Assembly (NCBI GenBank): GCA_002307055.1
Contig: DBTM01000061.1
Coordinates: 94,522 to 158,521 of the forward strand
DNA length: 64,000 bases
Direction of reading: 5' to 3'
Source: Clostridiales bacterium UBA1316
GTDB lineage: Bacteria > Bacillota > Clostridia > Oscillospirales > Oscillospiraceae
The notes under the pieces are model-generated. The model had not been told where the DNA came from. It did not search any database and saw only the letters and a program-made list of their open reading frames with translations. Each line of letters begins with the position of its first letter. The first letter of the stretch is position 1. Of this stretch, positions 8,375 through 16,383 are shown one piece after another. The position numbers were made by a program, and so were the translations under genes.

Positions 8375-9110
8375 CAGCAGCACCCTCCCTTACACAGCCA
8401 ATTCGGCATTTGCAGGCGGATTCATCGTCATTCAGGTCCCCAAGAAATTTCTCCTGAGTCGTAATTTCATTGACGGTACCGCCCGAGACAAGTATAACCT
8501 GGTCCGCCAGACGCAGGATGCGTTCCTGATGCGAAATAATAACGATCGTCGCATCTGATTTTTCATTCAGTGTCCGGAAAGTGTCTGTTAACCGCTGAAA
8601 GCTCCATAGATCAATGCCCGCTTCAGGCTCGTCGAACAGTGCGACCTTCAGATTCCGCGCAAGGATACTGGCAATTTCGATTCGTTTTAATTCTCCGCCT
8701 GAAAAGCTTGCGTTCAGCTCACGGTTAATGTAATCCTGCGCGCACAGGCCGACGTCGAAAAGCAGCGCGCAGTAATCAATTTTACTGTTTTTACCAGAGG
8801 CAAGCTTTAGAAAATCGCCGACTTTCAGCCCCTTAAAACGCGCGGGCTGCTGGAACGCGTAACCAATTCCCAGCTGCGCTCTCTCTGTGATCGACATGTT
8901 TGTAATATCGGTGTCATCGAGTGTAATCTGACCCTCTGACGCTTTATAAATGCCCATAACCGTTTTTGCCAGCGAGGTTTTTCCGCCTCCGTTAGGGCCC
9001 GTCATCACATAAATCTTTTTTGCTTCAAGTGTCAGGTTGATATCTCGGAGTATCTGAACTTGTCCCTTATCGCCCTCGGCTGTGACACCGACGCCGCTCA
9101 ATTTCAGCAT
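8355..9110 (-). CDS. smsC: SufC-like ATPase of the SMS Fe-S assembly system
   Basis: A 251-residue ABC ATPase of the SufC type: Walker A GPNGGGKTS, a Q-loop in AFQQPARFKG, signature FSGGELKRIEIASIL and Walker B VALFDEPEAGIDLWSF, with the H-loop in IISHQERIL. The signature FSGGELKR and the GIDLWSF D-loop region separate SufC from transporter ATPases. ATG 9110 is chosen since AAAGGA lies about 10 bases upstream, whereas the ATG at 9122 directly abuts that site. It overlaps smsB by 20 bases. In SUF systems the ATPase drives conformational change of the SufB partner during cluster assembly. The gene is divergent from trxA. Confidence 0.9.
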   Translation of the reverse strand: MLKLSGVGVTAEGDKGQVQILRDINLTLEAKKIYVMTGPNGGGKTSLAKTVMGIYKASEGQITLDDTDITNMSITERAQLGIGYAFQQPARFKGLKVGDFLKLASGKNSKIDYCALLFDVGLCAQDYINRELNASFSGGELKRIEIASILARNLKVALFDEPEAGIDLWSFQRLTDTFRTLNEKSDATIVIISHQERILRLADQVILVSGGTVNEITTQEKFLGDLNDDESACKCRIGCVREGAADAGCNR

Positions 9111-9209
9111 AAATATGACCATTCCTTTCGTGGAGAATTCTTATAAAGTAAATATATCACATCTGTTTGTTATATTATAGTTTTATCTTTATAATAATAC
9201 AAAAAGTAT

Positions 9210-9238
9210 ATTTGTATGTGATTATATCACTTTATAAT
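9210..9238 (+). promoter_or_regulatory. Promoter of trxA with a palindrome in its spacer
   Basis: TTTGTA at 9211-9216 and TATAAT at 9233-9238 are 16 bases apart. The spacer holds GTGATTATATCAC at 9218-9230, a 13-base palindrome with 5-base arms. A partial copy, ATATCAC, lies at 9154-9160 nearer the divergent smsC gene. This suggests a repressor site shared by the Fe-S assembly and thioredoxin genes; the regulator is unknown. Confidence 0.45.
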
Positions 9239-9301
9239 AACAACAAAGCGTATATAATGACTTACAGAGAAAGATTTTAAAGCATTTTAGGAGGGTTAGC
9301 G

Positions 9302-9625
9302 ATGGCAATTATCGATGTAACGAAAGATAACTTTGTAAATGAGGTTCAAGGTGCCGGTAAACCGGTTCTGATTGATTTCTGGGCACCATGGTGTGGGTAT
9401 TGCAGACGGTTGTCACCGGTGATTGATACGGTTGACGGCAGCTATAAGGACAAGCTTATCGTCGGTAAAGTTAATGTAGATGAACAGGAAGAGCTGGAAA
9501 ACCGCTTTGAGGTTATGACACTCCCGACACTGCTGCTTTTTCAGGACGGAAAGGCAGGCGCGCCGCTCATCAATCCTGGCTCCAGAACGGAAATTGACAG
9601 ATGGCTGAGCGAACAGGGGATATAA
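9302..9625 (+). CDS. trxA: Thioredoxin with CGYC active site
   Basis: A 107-residue single-domain thioredoxin. The active site reads FWAPWCGYCRRL, so it is WCGYC instead of the usual WCGPC; the cis-proline loop is conserved in VMTLPTLLLF. The replaced central Pro tends to shift the redox potential upward in related proteins. Start ATG 9302 has AGGAGGG 8 bases upstream. The thioredoxin reductase gene follows after about 40 bases on the same strand, so the pair forms a complete NADPH- or flavin-driven disulfide reduction system for the cytoplasm. Confidence 0.92.
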   Translation: MAIIDVTKDNFVNEVQGAGKPVLIDFWAPWCGYCRRLSPVIDTVDGSYKDKLIVGKVNVDEQEELENRFEVMTLPTLLLFQDGKAGAPLINPGSRTEIDRWLSEQGI

Positions 9626-9664
9626 TGAGGCAAACAGAAAATCAGACAGTGGGTGGATGATAAA

Positions 9665-10615
9665 ATGACGATGGCACATTATGATACTATTATTATCGGC
9701 GGGGGACCGGGCGGCTACGCAGCGGCGCTGTACTGTGCGCGCGCCGGCCTTCAAACGCTGCTCCTGGAAAAGCTTTCACCAGGAGGCCAGATGGCTACAA
9801 CAAGCCAGGTGGATAATTACCCCGGCTTTGAAAACGGAGTTGACGGCTTTGCGCTGGGCGAAAAGATGAAGCTCGGTGCCGACCGTTTCGGCGCCATGAG
9901 TGAAATCAAGGAGGTCACAGCTGTCGTCTTGTCGGCAAAGCCAAAAATTATTCATACAACAGACGGTGAATATGAGGCTGAAACGGTAATCCTCGCGACA
10001 GGCGCTTCCCCCAGAACGCTCGGCTTGCCAAATGAAGCCAAGCTTGTCAATCGCGGCGTCGCATACTGCGCCACCTGCGATGGGATGATGTATAAAGGCA
10101 AAACCGTGATCGTCAACGGCGGCGGAGACACCGCTGTCACAGACGCGCTCTTTTTAGCGAAAATCTGTAAACACGTCTATCTCATTCACCGCCGCGATAC
10201 GCTCCGGGCCTCTAAAGGCTATCTGGAGACCATTCGTAATACTGGGAATCTGACGTTTATACCCGACGCCAAAATTTCTGAGATTTTATTTGACAAAAAG
10301 GTAACGGGCGCGAAAATTGAAAATATCAAGACGGGTGATGTGACAGAGCTCGCGGCAGAGGGGATATTTATCGCCATTGGCCGGATACCGAACACCGAGC
10401 TTTTTATCGGGTTTGTTAATATGGACGCTCAGGGGTACATTATTGCCGATGAGACGACACGGACAAGTGTACCGGGCGTTTTCGCCGTCGGCGATGTCCG
10501 CACAAAGCCATTGCGTCAGATTGTCACCGCGGCGTCCGACGGTGCTGTTGCGTCAAAATTCGCTGAGGAATATCTGCTGGAGCTGAGAAAAACAAAAACC
10601 GCATCGTTGAGTTAA
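9665..10615 (+). CDS. trxB: Thioredoxin reductase
   Basis: The protein of about 316 residues has the low-molecular-weight TrxB layout: FAD-binding GGGPGGYAAALYCARAG at the N-terminus, redox-active CATC in RGVAYCATCDGMM, a second Rossmann motif VNGGGDTAVTDALFLAK with the NADPH-phosphate-binding HRRDTLRA, and the C-terminal FAD motif FAVGDVRTKPLRQIVTAASDG. HRRD supports NADPH use. ATG 9665 is preferred to GTG 9653 because GGGTGG lies 8 bases upstream of it. It reduces the thioredoxin encoded just before it. A hairpin overlapping the last codons could serve as terminator. Confidence 0.93.
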   Translation: MTMAHYDTIIIGGGPGGYAAALYCARAGLQTLLLEKLSPGGQMATTSQVDNYPGFENGVDGFALGEKMKLGADRFGAMSEIKEVTAVVLSAKPKIIHTTDGEYEAETVILATGASPRTLGLPNEAKLVNRGVAYCATCDGMMYKGKTVIVNGGGDTAVTDALFLAKICKHVYLIHRRDTLRASKGYLETIRNTGNLTFIPDAKISEILFDKKVTGAKIENIKTGDVTELAAEGIFIAIGRIPNTELFIGFVNMDAQGYIIADETTRTSVPGVFAVGDVRTKPLRQIVTAASDGAVASKFAEEYLLELRKTKTASLS

Positions 10616-10627
10616 ACTTAACGATGC
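10601..10627 (-). terminator. Hairpin between trxB and the TetR gene, likely terminator
   Basis: GCATCGTT at 10601-10608 pairs with AACGATGC at 10620-10627. On the minus strand it is followed by GGTTTTTGTTTTT, so it fits termination of the TetR-family gene; on plus it overlaps the end of trxB and has a poor T-tract. Confidence 0.6.
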
Positions 10628-10647
10628 AGCTTCTTTATGCGGTATAC

Positions 10648-11226
10648 CTATTCGTCGATCAAATGGTCAATCAGATGCTTCAGAAATTTCCTGCGTTCAT
10701 TGATATTTGTCAGATCAGCGTGAAGAAAAGGCATATAGACATTCGGGACGACACCCACAGAAAAAAGCCCTGTCATGAAAATCTGCGTAATGGAATTTCG
10801 AAGAGCTTTCTCATTCATCCGGCAGCCATTTTGGATAATTTTCTGATAAATTGTCTCCATAAAGCCGTTCATGACTTTTATAACAGGCGCGGAGTAATCA
10901 CCGTTTATCATGGCTTCGTAAAAATGAGCTCGGGTAATTTGAGGAAAATTCTGCGCACCAGTGGACAGGTGATCTATAATGGCAAACAGCTGTTCTTTAG
11001 GGGGGAGGCTGTCCGTATAGCCTAGGTCACTCCAGTCAAAGGTATTATCGATCGTCATTTCAATCACTTTAGTCATAAGCTGATCTTTTGAATGAAAGTA
11101 ATAGTTGATGGCGGCAATATTAACTCCCGCTTTCGCTGCGATGCGGCGAACAGTCATATTTTTAAATCCGTACTCTTCGATACAGGCAATCGCTGCTTCT
11201 ACAATACGCTGCTCGGCTCCATCCAT
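10648..11226 (-). CDS. TetR/AcrR family transcriptional regulator
   Basis: A 192-residue protein with a TetR helix-turn-helix in residues 8-50: RIVEAAIACIEEYGFKNMTV followed by RRIAAKAGVNIAAINYYFHS. The C-terminal ligand-binding domain is not assignable to a subfamily. Such proteins usually repress a neighbouring gene and release DNA on binding a small molecule. The convergent neighbour is trxB; the gene upstream is a divergent MocR-type regulator across a 371-base gap rich in inverted repeats, which is the most likely place for its operator. The target is otherwise unknown. Confidence 0.85.
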   Translation of the reverse strand: MDGAEQRIVEAAIACIEEYGFKNMTVRRIAAKAGVNIAAINYYFHSKDQLMTKVIEMTIDNTFDWSDLGYTDSLPPKEQLFAIIDHLSTGAQNFPQITRAHFYEAMINGDYSAPVIKVMNGFMETIYQKIIQNGCRMNEKALRNSITQIFMTGLFSVGVVPNVYMPFLHADLTNINERRKFLKHLIDHLIDE

Positions 11227-11355
11227 TAAATCACCTCGATATTTGCTTATATTGTATATGATTTATTCTGATTATTCAAGACGAAAGAAAAACCGGAATC
11301 GCAGTGCCGGAATTATTGCTGAGCTTAACTTAATTGATCTGAAATGAATATTCCA

Positions 11356-11394
11356 CAATATTAAACATATGTATAAAACAAGTGTTTAATATTG
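11356..11394. repeat. 12-base inverted repeat in the TetR/MocR gap
   Basis: CAATATTAAACA at 11356-11367 is matched exactly by TGTTTAATATTG at 11383-11394, with 15 bases between. The gap 11227-11597 holds no gene I can support. This repeat may be an operator for one of the flanking regulators. Confidence 0.5.
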
Positions 11395-11402
11395 GAGCAC
11401 TC

Positions 11403-11438
11403 ATAAAATGAACCGGATTTATGTCCGGTTCATTTTAT
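11403..11438. terminator. Orphan 15-bp hairpin in the TetR/MocR gap
   Basis: A perfect 15-base stem at 11403-11417 and 11424-11438 with a 6-base loop (core AACCGGA/TCCGGTT). AT-rich ends make it terminator-like in both directions, but neither flanking gene ends here, since both are transcribed away from it. It could end a small RNA or form a regulatory site. Confidence 0.45.
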
Positions 11439-11597
11439 ATAATATTTATAGCAGCCGCTCGCTGATATGGTCATGGAAAGAAGACAATAACGCACAAGGT
11501 GAAAAATGGATGGTTCAAATAAAGAGAAATTGGCTGTTGATATCTATAAAATAAAGTAATATTATAGCAATGGATGAATCCAATGGGGTGAATTGGT

Positions 11598-13115
11598 GTG
11601 AAAATCGATATCAACAGAGAAGAAAAAACACCGGTCTATATTCAGATTGCCAATCAGATAAGGCATCAGATTGAAACCGGAGAGATTCCGGAGGGACAGA
11701 GGCTGCCCTCCGAGCGGAAGCTTGCCGACTTCCTCGGCGTCAATAGGACAACCGTTTTAAACGCTTACAGCACACTGAAATCGGAAGGGATTCTCGGCTC
11801 GTTCGTCGGAAACGGGACGGTTGTACAGGGTGCGGCAATAAGCAGAACAGAAGAATCGCAGCGCATTTCGGCTGAACCGGTCTGGAACCAACTGCTGAGC
11901 CGGTATGCGGGCAGATTTGATTCCGGTCTCGTCAAGGAGCTGCTTGAGCTTGCCAGCCGATCTGATGTTATTTCTTTTGCTACTGGCATCGCCGCACCTG
12001 ACAGCGGACCGATAGAAATACTCAATGACCTTGAAGAAGCACTTCTGGAGAAAGCCAACATCAGAGCGCTGCTGCATTCACCGACGGAAGGGTTTTTATC
12101 ACTGCGCCGTGCCATGTGCGCCGTGATGCAAAAGCGGGGAGTCTACTGTACGGCAGATGAGGTGATGCTGCTGGCGGGCTCCCAGCAGGGGATCGATCTG
12201 GCTGCAAGGATATTGATAGATCCGGGTGATATCGTCGTCATCGAGGAGCCAACCTACTTTCCGGCGATTCAGGTTTTTAAAACGGCAGGTGCGCGTATAA
12301 TGACTGTTCCGGTGGACGAAAACGGGATGAAGGTCGACATCTTGGAGCAGCTTCTGCACCGTTATCGGCCTAAATTGATCTACACTATACCGACATATCA
12401 AAACCCGACAGGGACGGAAATGAGTCTTGAGAGAAGAAAACGTCTGATTACACTCGCAAAGCAGTTTAATGTTGTCATTCTTGAGGACGACGCTTACGGA
12501 GATCTTTGCTATGAAGGCAGCCAGCTGCCGCTTCTCAAAGCGCTTGATGACAGCGGATACGTTGTTTATCTGAGCACATTTTCAAAAAATGTATATTCCG
12601 GCTTGCGATTGGGATGGCTTACGGCTGATAAACGGATTATCAAAGAATTTTCAATGGCAAAACAGCTGATGGATTTACATTCAAGCAGTCTGGCTCAATG
12701 GATCATTGAACGGTTTGTAGTGAGCGGCGGACTTGACACGCACCTGAAAAGAGTGTGTGTGGAATACAAAGACAGGCGTGACGTTATGCTGCTCGCGCTT
12801 ACCCGATACGCGCCGAAGGGGATGATATGGAACAAGCCAAGGGGCGGCTATTACGTCTGGTGTCAGCTTCCGCAGGGGTTATCTGCTGACAGGCTCGTCG
12901 CAAAAGCGGCAGAATATAAGGTAAGCTTTATTCCCGGTACACCATTCTTTTGCACGGCTCGGAGCGACGCGTTTATCAGGCTCAATTTTACCTATGCGCC
13001 CATAAACCGAATTGAAGAGGGTATTAAGCTTCTCTGCAAAGCGATGAAAGAGCTGCTCAATGAAAACCATAATGACGCTTCTGATCATGTTGTTGAGGTG
13101 AATCCGATTATATAG
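11598..13115 (+). CDS. MocR/PdxR-type regulator: GntR helix-turn-helix fused to PLP aminotransferase domain
   Basis: The 505-residue protein has a GntR winged helix in residues 1-75 (PVYIQIANQIRHQIETGEIP, LPSERKLADFLGVNRTTV) and a fold-type I aminotransferase domain from about 115 onward. The PLP lysine is expected in STFSKNVYSGLRLGW; the ring-binding Asp/Tyr region appears in YTIPTYQNPTG and LEDDAYGDLCYEG. MocR proteins sense an amino acid or PLP compound and control a linked gene. Here a stand-alone aminotransferase begins 10 bases downstream, so they are co-transcribed and probably share a substrate. The start is GTG with GGGGTG 7 bases upstream. Confidence 0.9.
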   Translation: MKIDINREEKTPVYIQIANQIRHQIETGEIPEGQRLPSERKLADFLGVNRTTVLNAYSTLKSEGILGSFVGNGTVVQGAAISRTEESQRISAEPVWNQLLSRYAGRFDSGLVKELLELASRSDVISFATGIAAPDSGPIEILNDLEEALLEKANIRALLHSPTEGFLSLRRAMCAVMQKRGVYCTADEVMLLAGSQQGIDLAARILIDPGDIVVIEEPTYFPAIQVFKTAGARIMTVPVDENGMKVDILEQLLHRYRPKLIYTIPTYQNPTGTEMSLERRKRLITLAKQFNVVILEDDAYGDLCYEGSQLPLLKALDDSGYVVYLSTFSKNVYSGLRLGWLTADKRIIKEFSMAKQLMDLHSSSLAQWIIERFVVSGGLDTHLKRVCVEYKDRRDVMLLALTRYAPKGMIWNKPRGGYYVWCQLPQGLSADRLVAKAAEYKVSFIPGTPFFCTARSDAFIRLNFTYAPINRIEEGIKLLCKAMKELLNENHNDASDHVVEVNPII

Positions 13116-13125
13116 GGAGATTAAA

Positions 13126-14307
13126 ATGGAATATCAATATGCAAAACGGATGGCGCAGCTGAAAGCGTCCGAAATCAGAGAGCTTTTAAAAATCACAGAG
13201 ATGCCTGATATCATCTCCTTTGCAGGCGGCCTGCCCGCGCCCGAGCTTTTTCCGGTCGAAGAAATCATAGAAGCGTCCAGATGCGTCCTTCAGGAAGACG
13301 GCCGGTCAGCTTTACAATATTCAACGACGGAGGGGTACGCGCCTCTGCGCGCATGGATTGCCGACAGGGTCAACAAAACGCGGGGCACATCGTTAGATGA
13401 GGATAATATCCTTATCACCAACGGCTCGCAGCAGGCGCTTGACCTGTCCGGGAAGGTATTTCTTGACGAAGGTGATACTGTTTTATGCGAGTGCCCGACT
13501 TATCTGGCTGCTATCAGCGCATTCAGGGCGTACGGCTGCCGGTTTAATGAGGTGCCGACAGATGACAGCGGCATGATACCGGAGGCACTGGAAGAAATTT
13601 TGAAATCAACCGGCAATGTCAAGCTCATCTACACCATACCGGATTTTCAGAATCCGACAGGTCGGTCATGGAGTTTAGAACGCAGACGGCGGCTTTATGA
13701 GCTGGCAGTAAAATATCAGGTGGTTGTCATTGAGGACGACCCGTACGGTGAGCTCCGCTTTGAAGGCGAGAGACTACCTGCCGTCAAATCCTTTGACCAA
13801 TCTGGCTGTGTTTTTTACAGCGGTACTTTTTCAAAGGTATTCTGCCCGGGCTACAGAATCGGTTGGGTTGCAGGCGATAAGGAAGCCATTAAAAAGTATG
13901 TACTTGTCAAGCAGGGCACTGATTTGCAGTGCAATACCCTTGCCCAGCGCGAAATTGTAAAATGGCTCGAGCTCTATGATATTGACAAACATATTGAAAA
14001 GTTACGTGCGGTATATAAAAAACGCCGTGACATTACGGTCTCCGTCATGGAAACGGCATTCCCCGAAAACGTGACGTTTACAAGACCGCAGGGCGGGCTG
14101 TTTACCTGGGCTGTCCTGCCGGAATATATCGACGCCCGGGAACTGCTTAAAAAAAGCTTGGAGAGGAAGGTTGCTTTTGTCCCCGGTGGTTCCTTTTTCC
14201 CCAACGGCGGACATGAGAACACCATGCGCCTGAACTTCTCCAACATGCCTGAAGACCGGCTCGCTGACGGACTGGGGCGCCTGGGGCAGGTAATGCTGGC
14301 TTTTTGA
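13126..14307 (+). CDS. PLP-dependent aminotransferase (2-aminoadipate/LysN-like class I)
   Basis: A 393-residue class I aminotransferase resembling the LysN/2-aminoadipate and broad-range aromatic or branched-chain aminotransferases. Visible motifs are the N-terminal ISFAGGLPAPELFP, TNGSQQALDLSGKVF, the Asp/Tyr motif IPDFQNPTGRSW, EDDPYGELRF and the lysine-bearing SGTFSKVFCPGYRIGW. It is strongly similar in layout to the catalytic half of the MocR protein just upstream, suggesting a gene and its regulator of common origin. The substrate cannot be read from sequence. A role in branched-chain or 2-oxo acid transamination would complement the ilv-leu operon, but that is only a guess. Confidence 0.85.
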   Translation: MEYQYAKRMAQLKASEIRELLKITEMPDIISFAGGLPAPELFPVEEIIEASRCVLQEDGRSALQYSTTEGYAPLRAWIADRVNKTRGTSLDEDNILITNGSQQALDLSGKVFLDEGDTVLCECPTYLAAISAFRAYGCRFNEVPTDDSGMIPEALEEILKSTGNVKLIYTIPDFQNPTGRSWSLERRRRLYELAVKYQVVVIEDDPYGELRFEGERLPAVKSFDQSGCVFYSGTFSKVFCPGYRIGWVAGDKEAIKKYVLVKQGTDLQCNTLAQREIVKWLELYDIDKHIEKLRAVYKKRRDITVSVMETAFPENVTFTRPQGGLFTWAVLPEYIDARELLKKSLERKVAFVPGGSFFPNGGHENTMRLNFSNMPEDRLADGLGRLGQVMLAF

Positions 14308-14382
14308 AAGAAAAAGTGTTATATCTGGAAGTGACTTATCAATCGCTTGATTTACCTAAAACAGAAATAGCAGGTGTAACGC

Positions 14383-15153
14383 TTGGTTTATATTCATTGG
14401 TTTTTATGGTTTATTATATACAGTTTTGTCGGATGGCTTTATGAGACAGTTTTATGCTCAATCCGTGAGCGCAAGCTGATTAACAGAGGCTTTCTGAACG
14501 GACCGTTCTGCCCTGTCTACGGTTTTGGTGCGATAATTGTTCTGCTGGTCCTTGGCGGCAGATCTGACAATGTCATTGAGCTGTTTCTGGCTGCGGCCCT
14601 GCTGACTTGTACATTGGAATATATCACATCTTATCTGCTTGAAAAGCTGTTCCATACGAAATGGTGGGACTACTCGAACAGGCATTACAATTTAAACGGC
14701 AGAGTATGTCTGGAAGGCGCGCTTATTTTCGGCCTGATGTCTGTGCTGGCGATTCAGTATGTCCATCCTTTTGTGAGCGGCTTAACGGGCAGGCTGCCGG
14801 TCACGGCGCTGATTTTAGCTTCTGCGCTTATATTTTCGGGTATAGCGATAGACACAGTCATTACAGTGAATCACATTGTTACTTTAAACGGCAGGCTGGG
14901 TGAGATTCAATGCGCAATCAACGCTTTTATCGAGAAGTATATGACACGCGCCGGGGAGCTTAAGGATTCTCTCGTTGAAAGCTTTGAGCAGAGTGAATTT
15001 TACGATGACCGGATCAAACTGCTGTTTAGACTGAATAGATTTCAAAATTCCAGGCTCATCAGAGCTTTCCCCAAGCTGAGGTCGCTCAAATACGAGGATG
15101 CTATGAAAAAATTGAAGGAATCGCACCTGCGTATACGGGAAAGAGATAAATAG
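14383..15153 (+). CDS. CmpB-family (putative ABC-transporter type IV) membrane protein
   Basis: The 256-residue product has five to six transmembrane segments in residues 1-165 and an amphipathic, highly charged C-terminal 90 residues. The segment FLWFIIYSFVGWLYETVL and the later RGFLNGPFCPVYGFGA, WWDYSNRHYNLNGRVCLEGA are the conserved blocks of the family that Pfam names ABC_trans_CmpB. Its function is not established. The start is TTG 14383 with AGGTG seven bases upstream; a downstream start is possible. It follows the aminotransferase by 75 bases and may be a separate unit. Confidence 0.75.
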   Translation: MVYIHWFLWFIIYSFVGWLYETVLCSIRERKLINRGFLNGPFCPVYGFGAIIVLLVLGGRSDNVIELFLAAALLTCTLEYITSYLLEKLFHTKWWDYSNRHYNLNGRVCLEGALIFGLMSVLAIQYVHPFVSGLTGRLPVTALILASALIFSGIAIDTVITVNHIVTLNGRLGEIQCAINAFIEKYMTRAGELKDSLVESFEQSEFYDDRIKLLFRLNRFQNSRLIRAFPKLRSLKYEDAMKKLKESHLRIRERDK

Positions 15154-15232
15154 GTGAACAATAAAAAGCTAAATCAACCGAAACCCATGATCCAATAGGA
15201 TTAGGACGGTGCGTTATTACTCGGCGAAAATA

Positions 15233-15280
15233 ACAAGGGCGGTCTCAGTTTGGCTGAACCATACCGAGGCGCGCCCTTGT
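15233..15280. terminator. Hairpin between CmpB-like gene and znuA
   Basis: ACAAGGGCG at 15233-15241 pairs with CGCCCTTGT at 15272-15280; the loop contains a smaller TCAG/CTGA hairpin. T-rich sequence follows on both strands but no perfect run, so it is a modest bidirectional terminator for the two convergent genes. Confidence 0.5.
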
Positions 15281-15369
15281 ATTCTTTGTGAAATATACAA
15301 AGCATAAAAATATCCGTAAAATGACGTTACGCAAAACAGAATCTAAATTGAATACGGTGGCCTCATGCT

Positions 15370-16272
15370 TCAAACCATACTCTCGTATATTACTTTCAGA
15401 TTTTCTTCCATGCGTTCCAGGTAAGTCTTCCCATTTTCCGAGCTCTCAATGGTGAAAATGGATTTAACCTGAGCACCTGCTTCCTTTGCCAGCGTGTCGG
15501 CGACATCGGGATTTTCAAGAGCTTCGCTGAAAATCGTAGTTACATGATTTTCTTTACAGTATTCTATTAATAACGACAGCTGCTGCGCGGTTGGTTCACC
15601 CTCTGCAAAAACATCCTCGACACTGTTCTGCTCAAGATTAAAGTCGCGGCATAAGTATCCAAAGGCGGCGTGGCCCGTTACAAAACTCTTATTTGATACG
15701 GCAGCAAATTTTGCGCTATAGCTGGTGCAGAGCTGCTCAAGCTCTGCGGCGTATTGAGTATAATTATTCTGATAAGAAGAACTGTTATCCGGGTCGGCTT
15801 TTACTAATGCGTCTTTAATGTTTAAGACCATAATTTCGGCACATTTAAGGCTCAGCCAAATATGGGGGTCATATTGACCGTGCTCCGATACTTCCGCTTC
15901 ATTTTTGTTAACAATAGGATCAATACCTGTCGAGGCGTCAACTGTAATCAGCGCAGTATTTCCAGAAGCCTTAACGGCATCTGCTGCCCAGCGTTCCATG
16001 CTGAGCCCATTAATGACGAAAATATCAGCATTGTTTAAAGCAATCAGATCCTGCGCCTTGGGTTCGAACTCATGAGGTTCCGTGCCGTCGGGGATAATAA
16101 CAGAAATATCAACCTTATCGCCGCCGACAGCGGCGACAAATTCCTTAAGCGCGTTGAATGATACGGTGATTTTTACTTTACCGTTCGGGGTAATGTTTTT
16201 CTGGCTGCCGCAAGCTGATGCGGTCAATGCAACAGAAATGCACAGCAAAACTGAGATAATCTTTTTAACCAT
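15370..16272 (-). CDS. znuA: Zinc ABC transporter substrate-binding lipoprotein
   Basis: A 300-residue cluster A-I binding protein. The signal sequence ends in a lipobox (ALTASAC, Cys21). Metal ligands appear in order: His in PDGTEPHEFEP, His in QYDPHIWLS, His in VTGHAAFGYL and an acid in FSEALENPDV, the usual three-His plus acidic set. The His-rich loop typical of proteobacterial ZnuA is nearly absent (only SEHGQYDPH). It is divergent from znuC-znuB-zur, across an operator-like palindrome, so the complete importer is encoded here. Manganese is an alternative metal, but the linked Zur-type regulator favours zinc. Confidence 0.9.
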   Translation of the reverse strand: MVKKIISVLLCISVALTASACGSQKNITPNGKVKITVSFNALKEFVAAVGGDKVDISVIIPDGTEPHEFEPKAQDLIALNNADIFVINGLSMERWAADAVKASGNTALITVDASTGIDPIVNKNEAEVSEHGQYDPHIWLSLKCAEIMVLNIKDALVKADPDNSSSYQNNYTQYAAELEQLCTSYSAKFAAVSNKSFVTGHAAFGYLCRDFNLEQNSVEDVFAEGEPTAQQLSLLIEYCKENHVTTIFSEALENPDVADTLAKEAGAQVKSIFTIESSENGKTYLERMEENLKVIYESMV

Positions 16273-16297
16273 GTTGATTGACTCCTAAAAAATATAC

Positions 16298-16327
16298 TTG
16301 CAAATGATTCGCATTTGCGTCTATAAT
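16298..16327 (+). promoter_or_regulatory. Zur/Fur-type operator overlapping the znuC promoter
   Basis: GCAAATGATTCGCATTTGC at 16300-16318 has perfect 7-base arms and a 5-base centre, similar in size and AT-rich arms to Fur-family boxes. It overlaps TTGCAA at 16298-16303, which is 18 bases from TATAAT at 16322-16327. It sits between divergent znuA and znuC, so one site could shut off both. The cognate regulator is probably the Fur-family protein at 17886-18299. Confidence 0.75.
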
Positions 16328-16383
16328 AGATAATAACAAGTATCGGAATAATTTGTCAAGTAATAATTTAACGGGTGGTTAAT

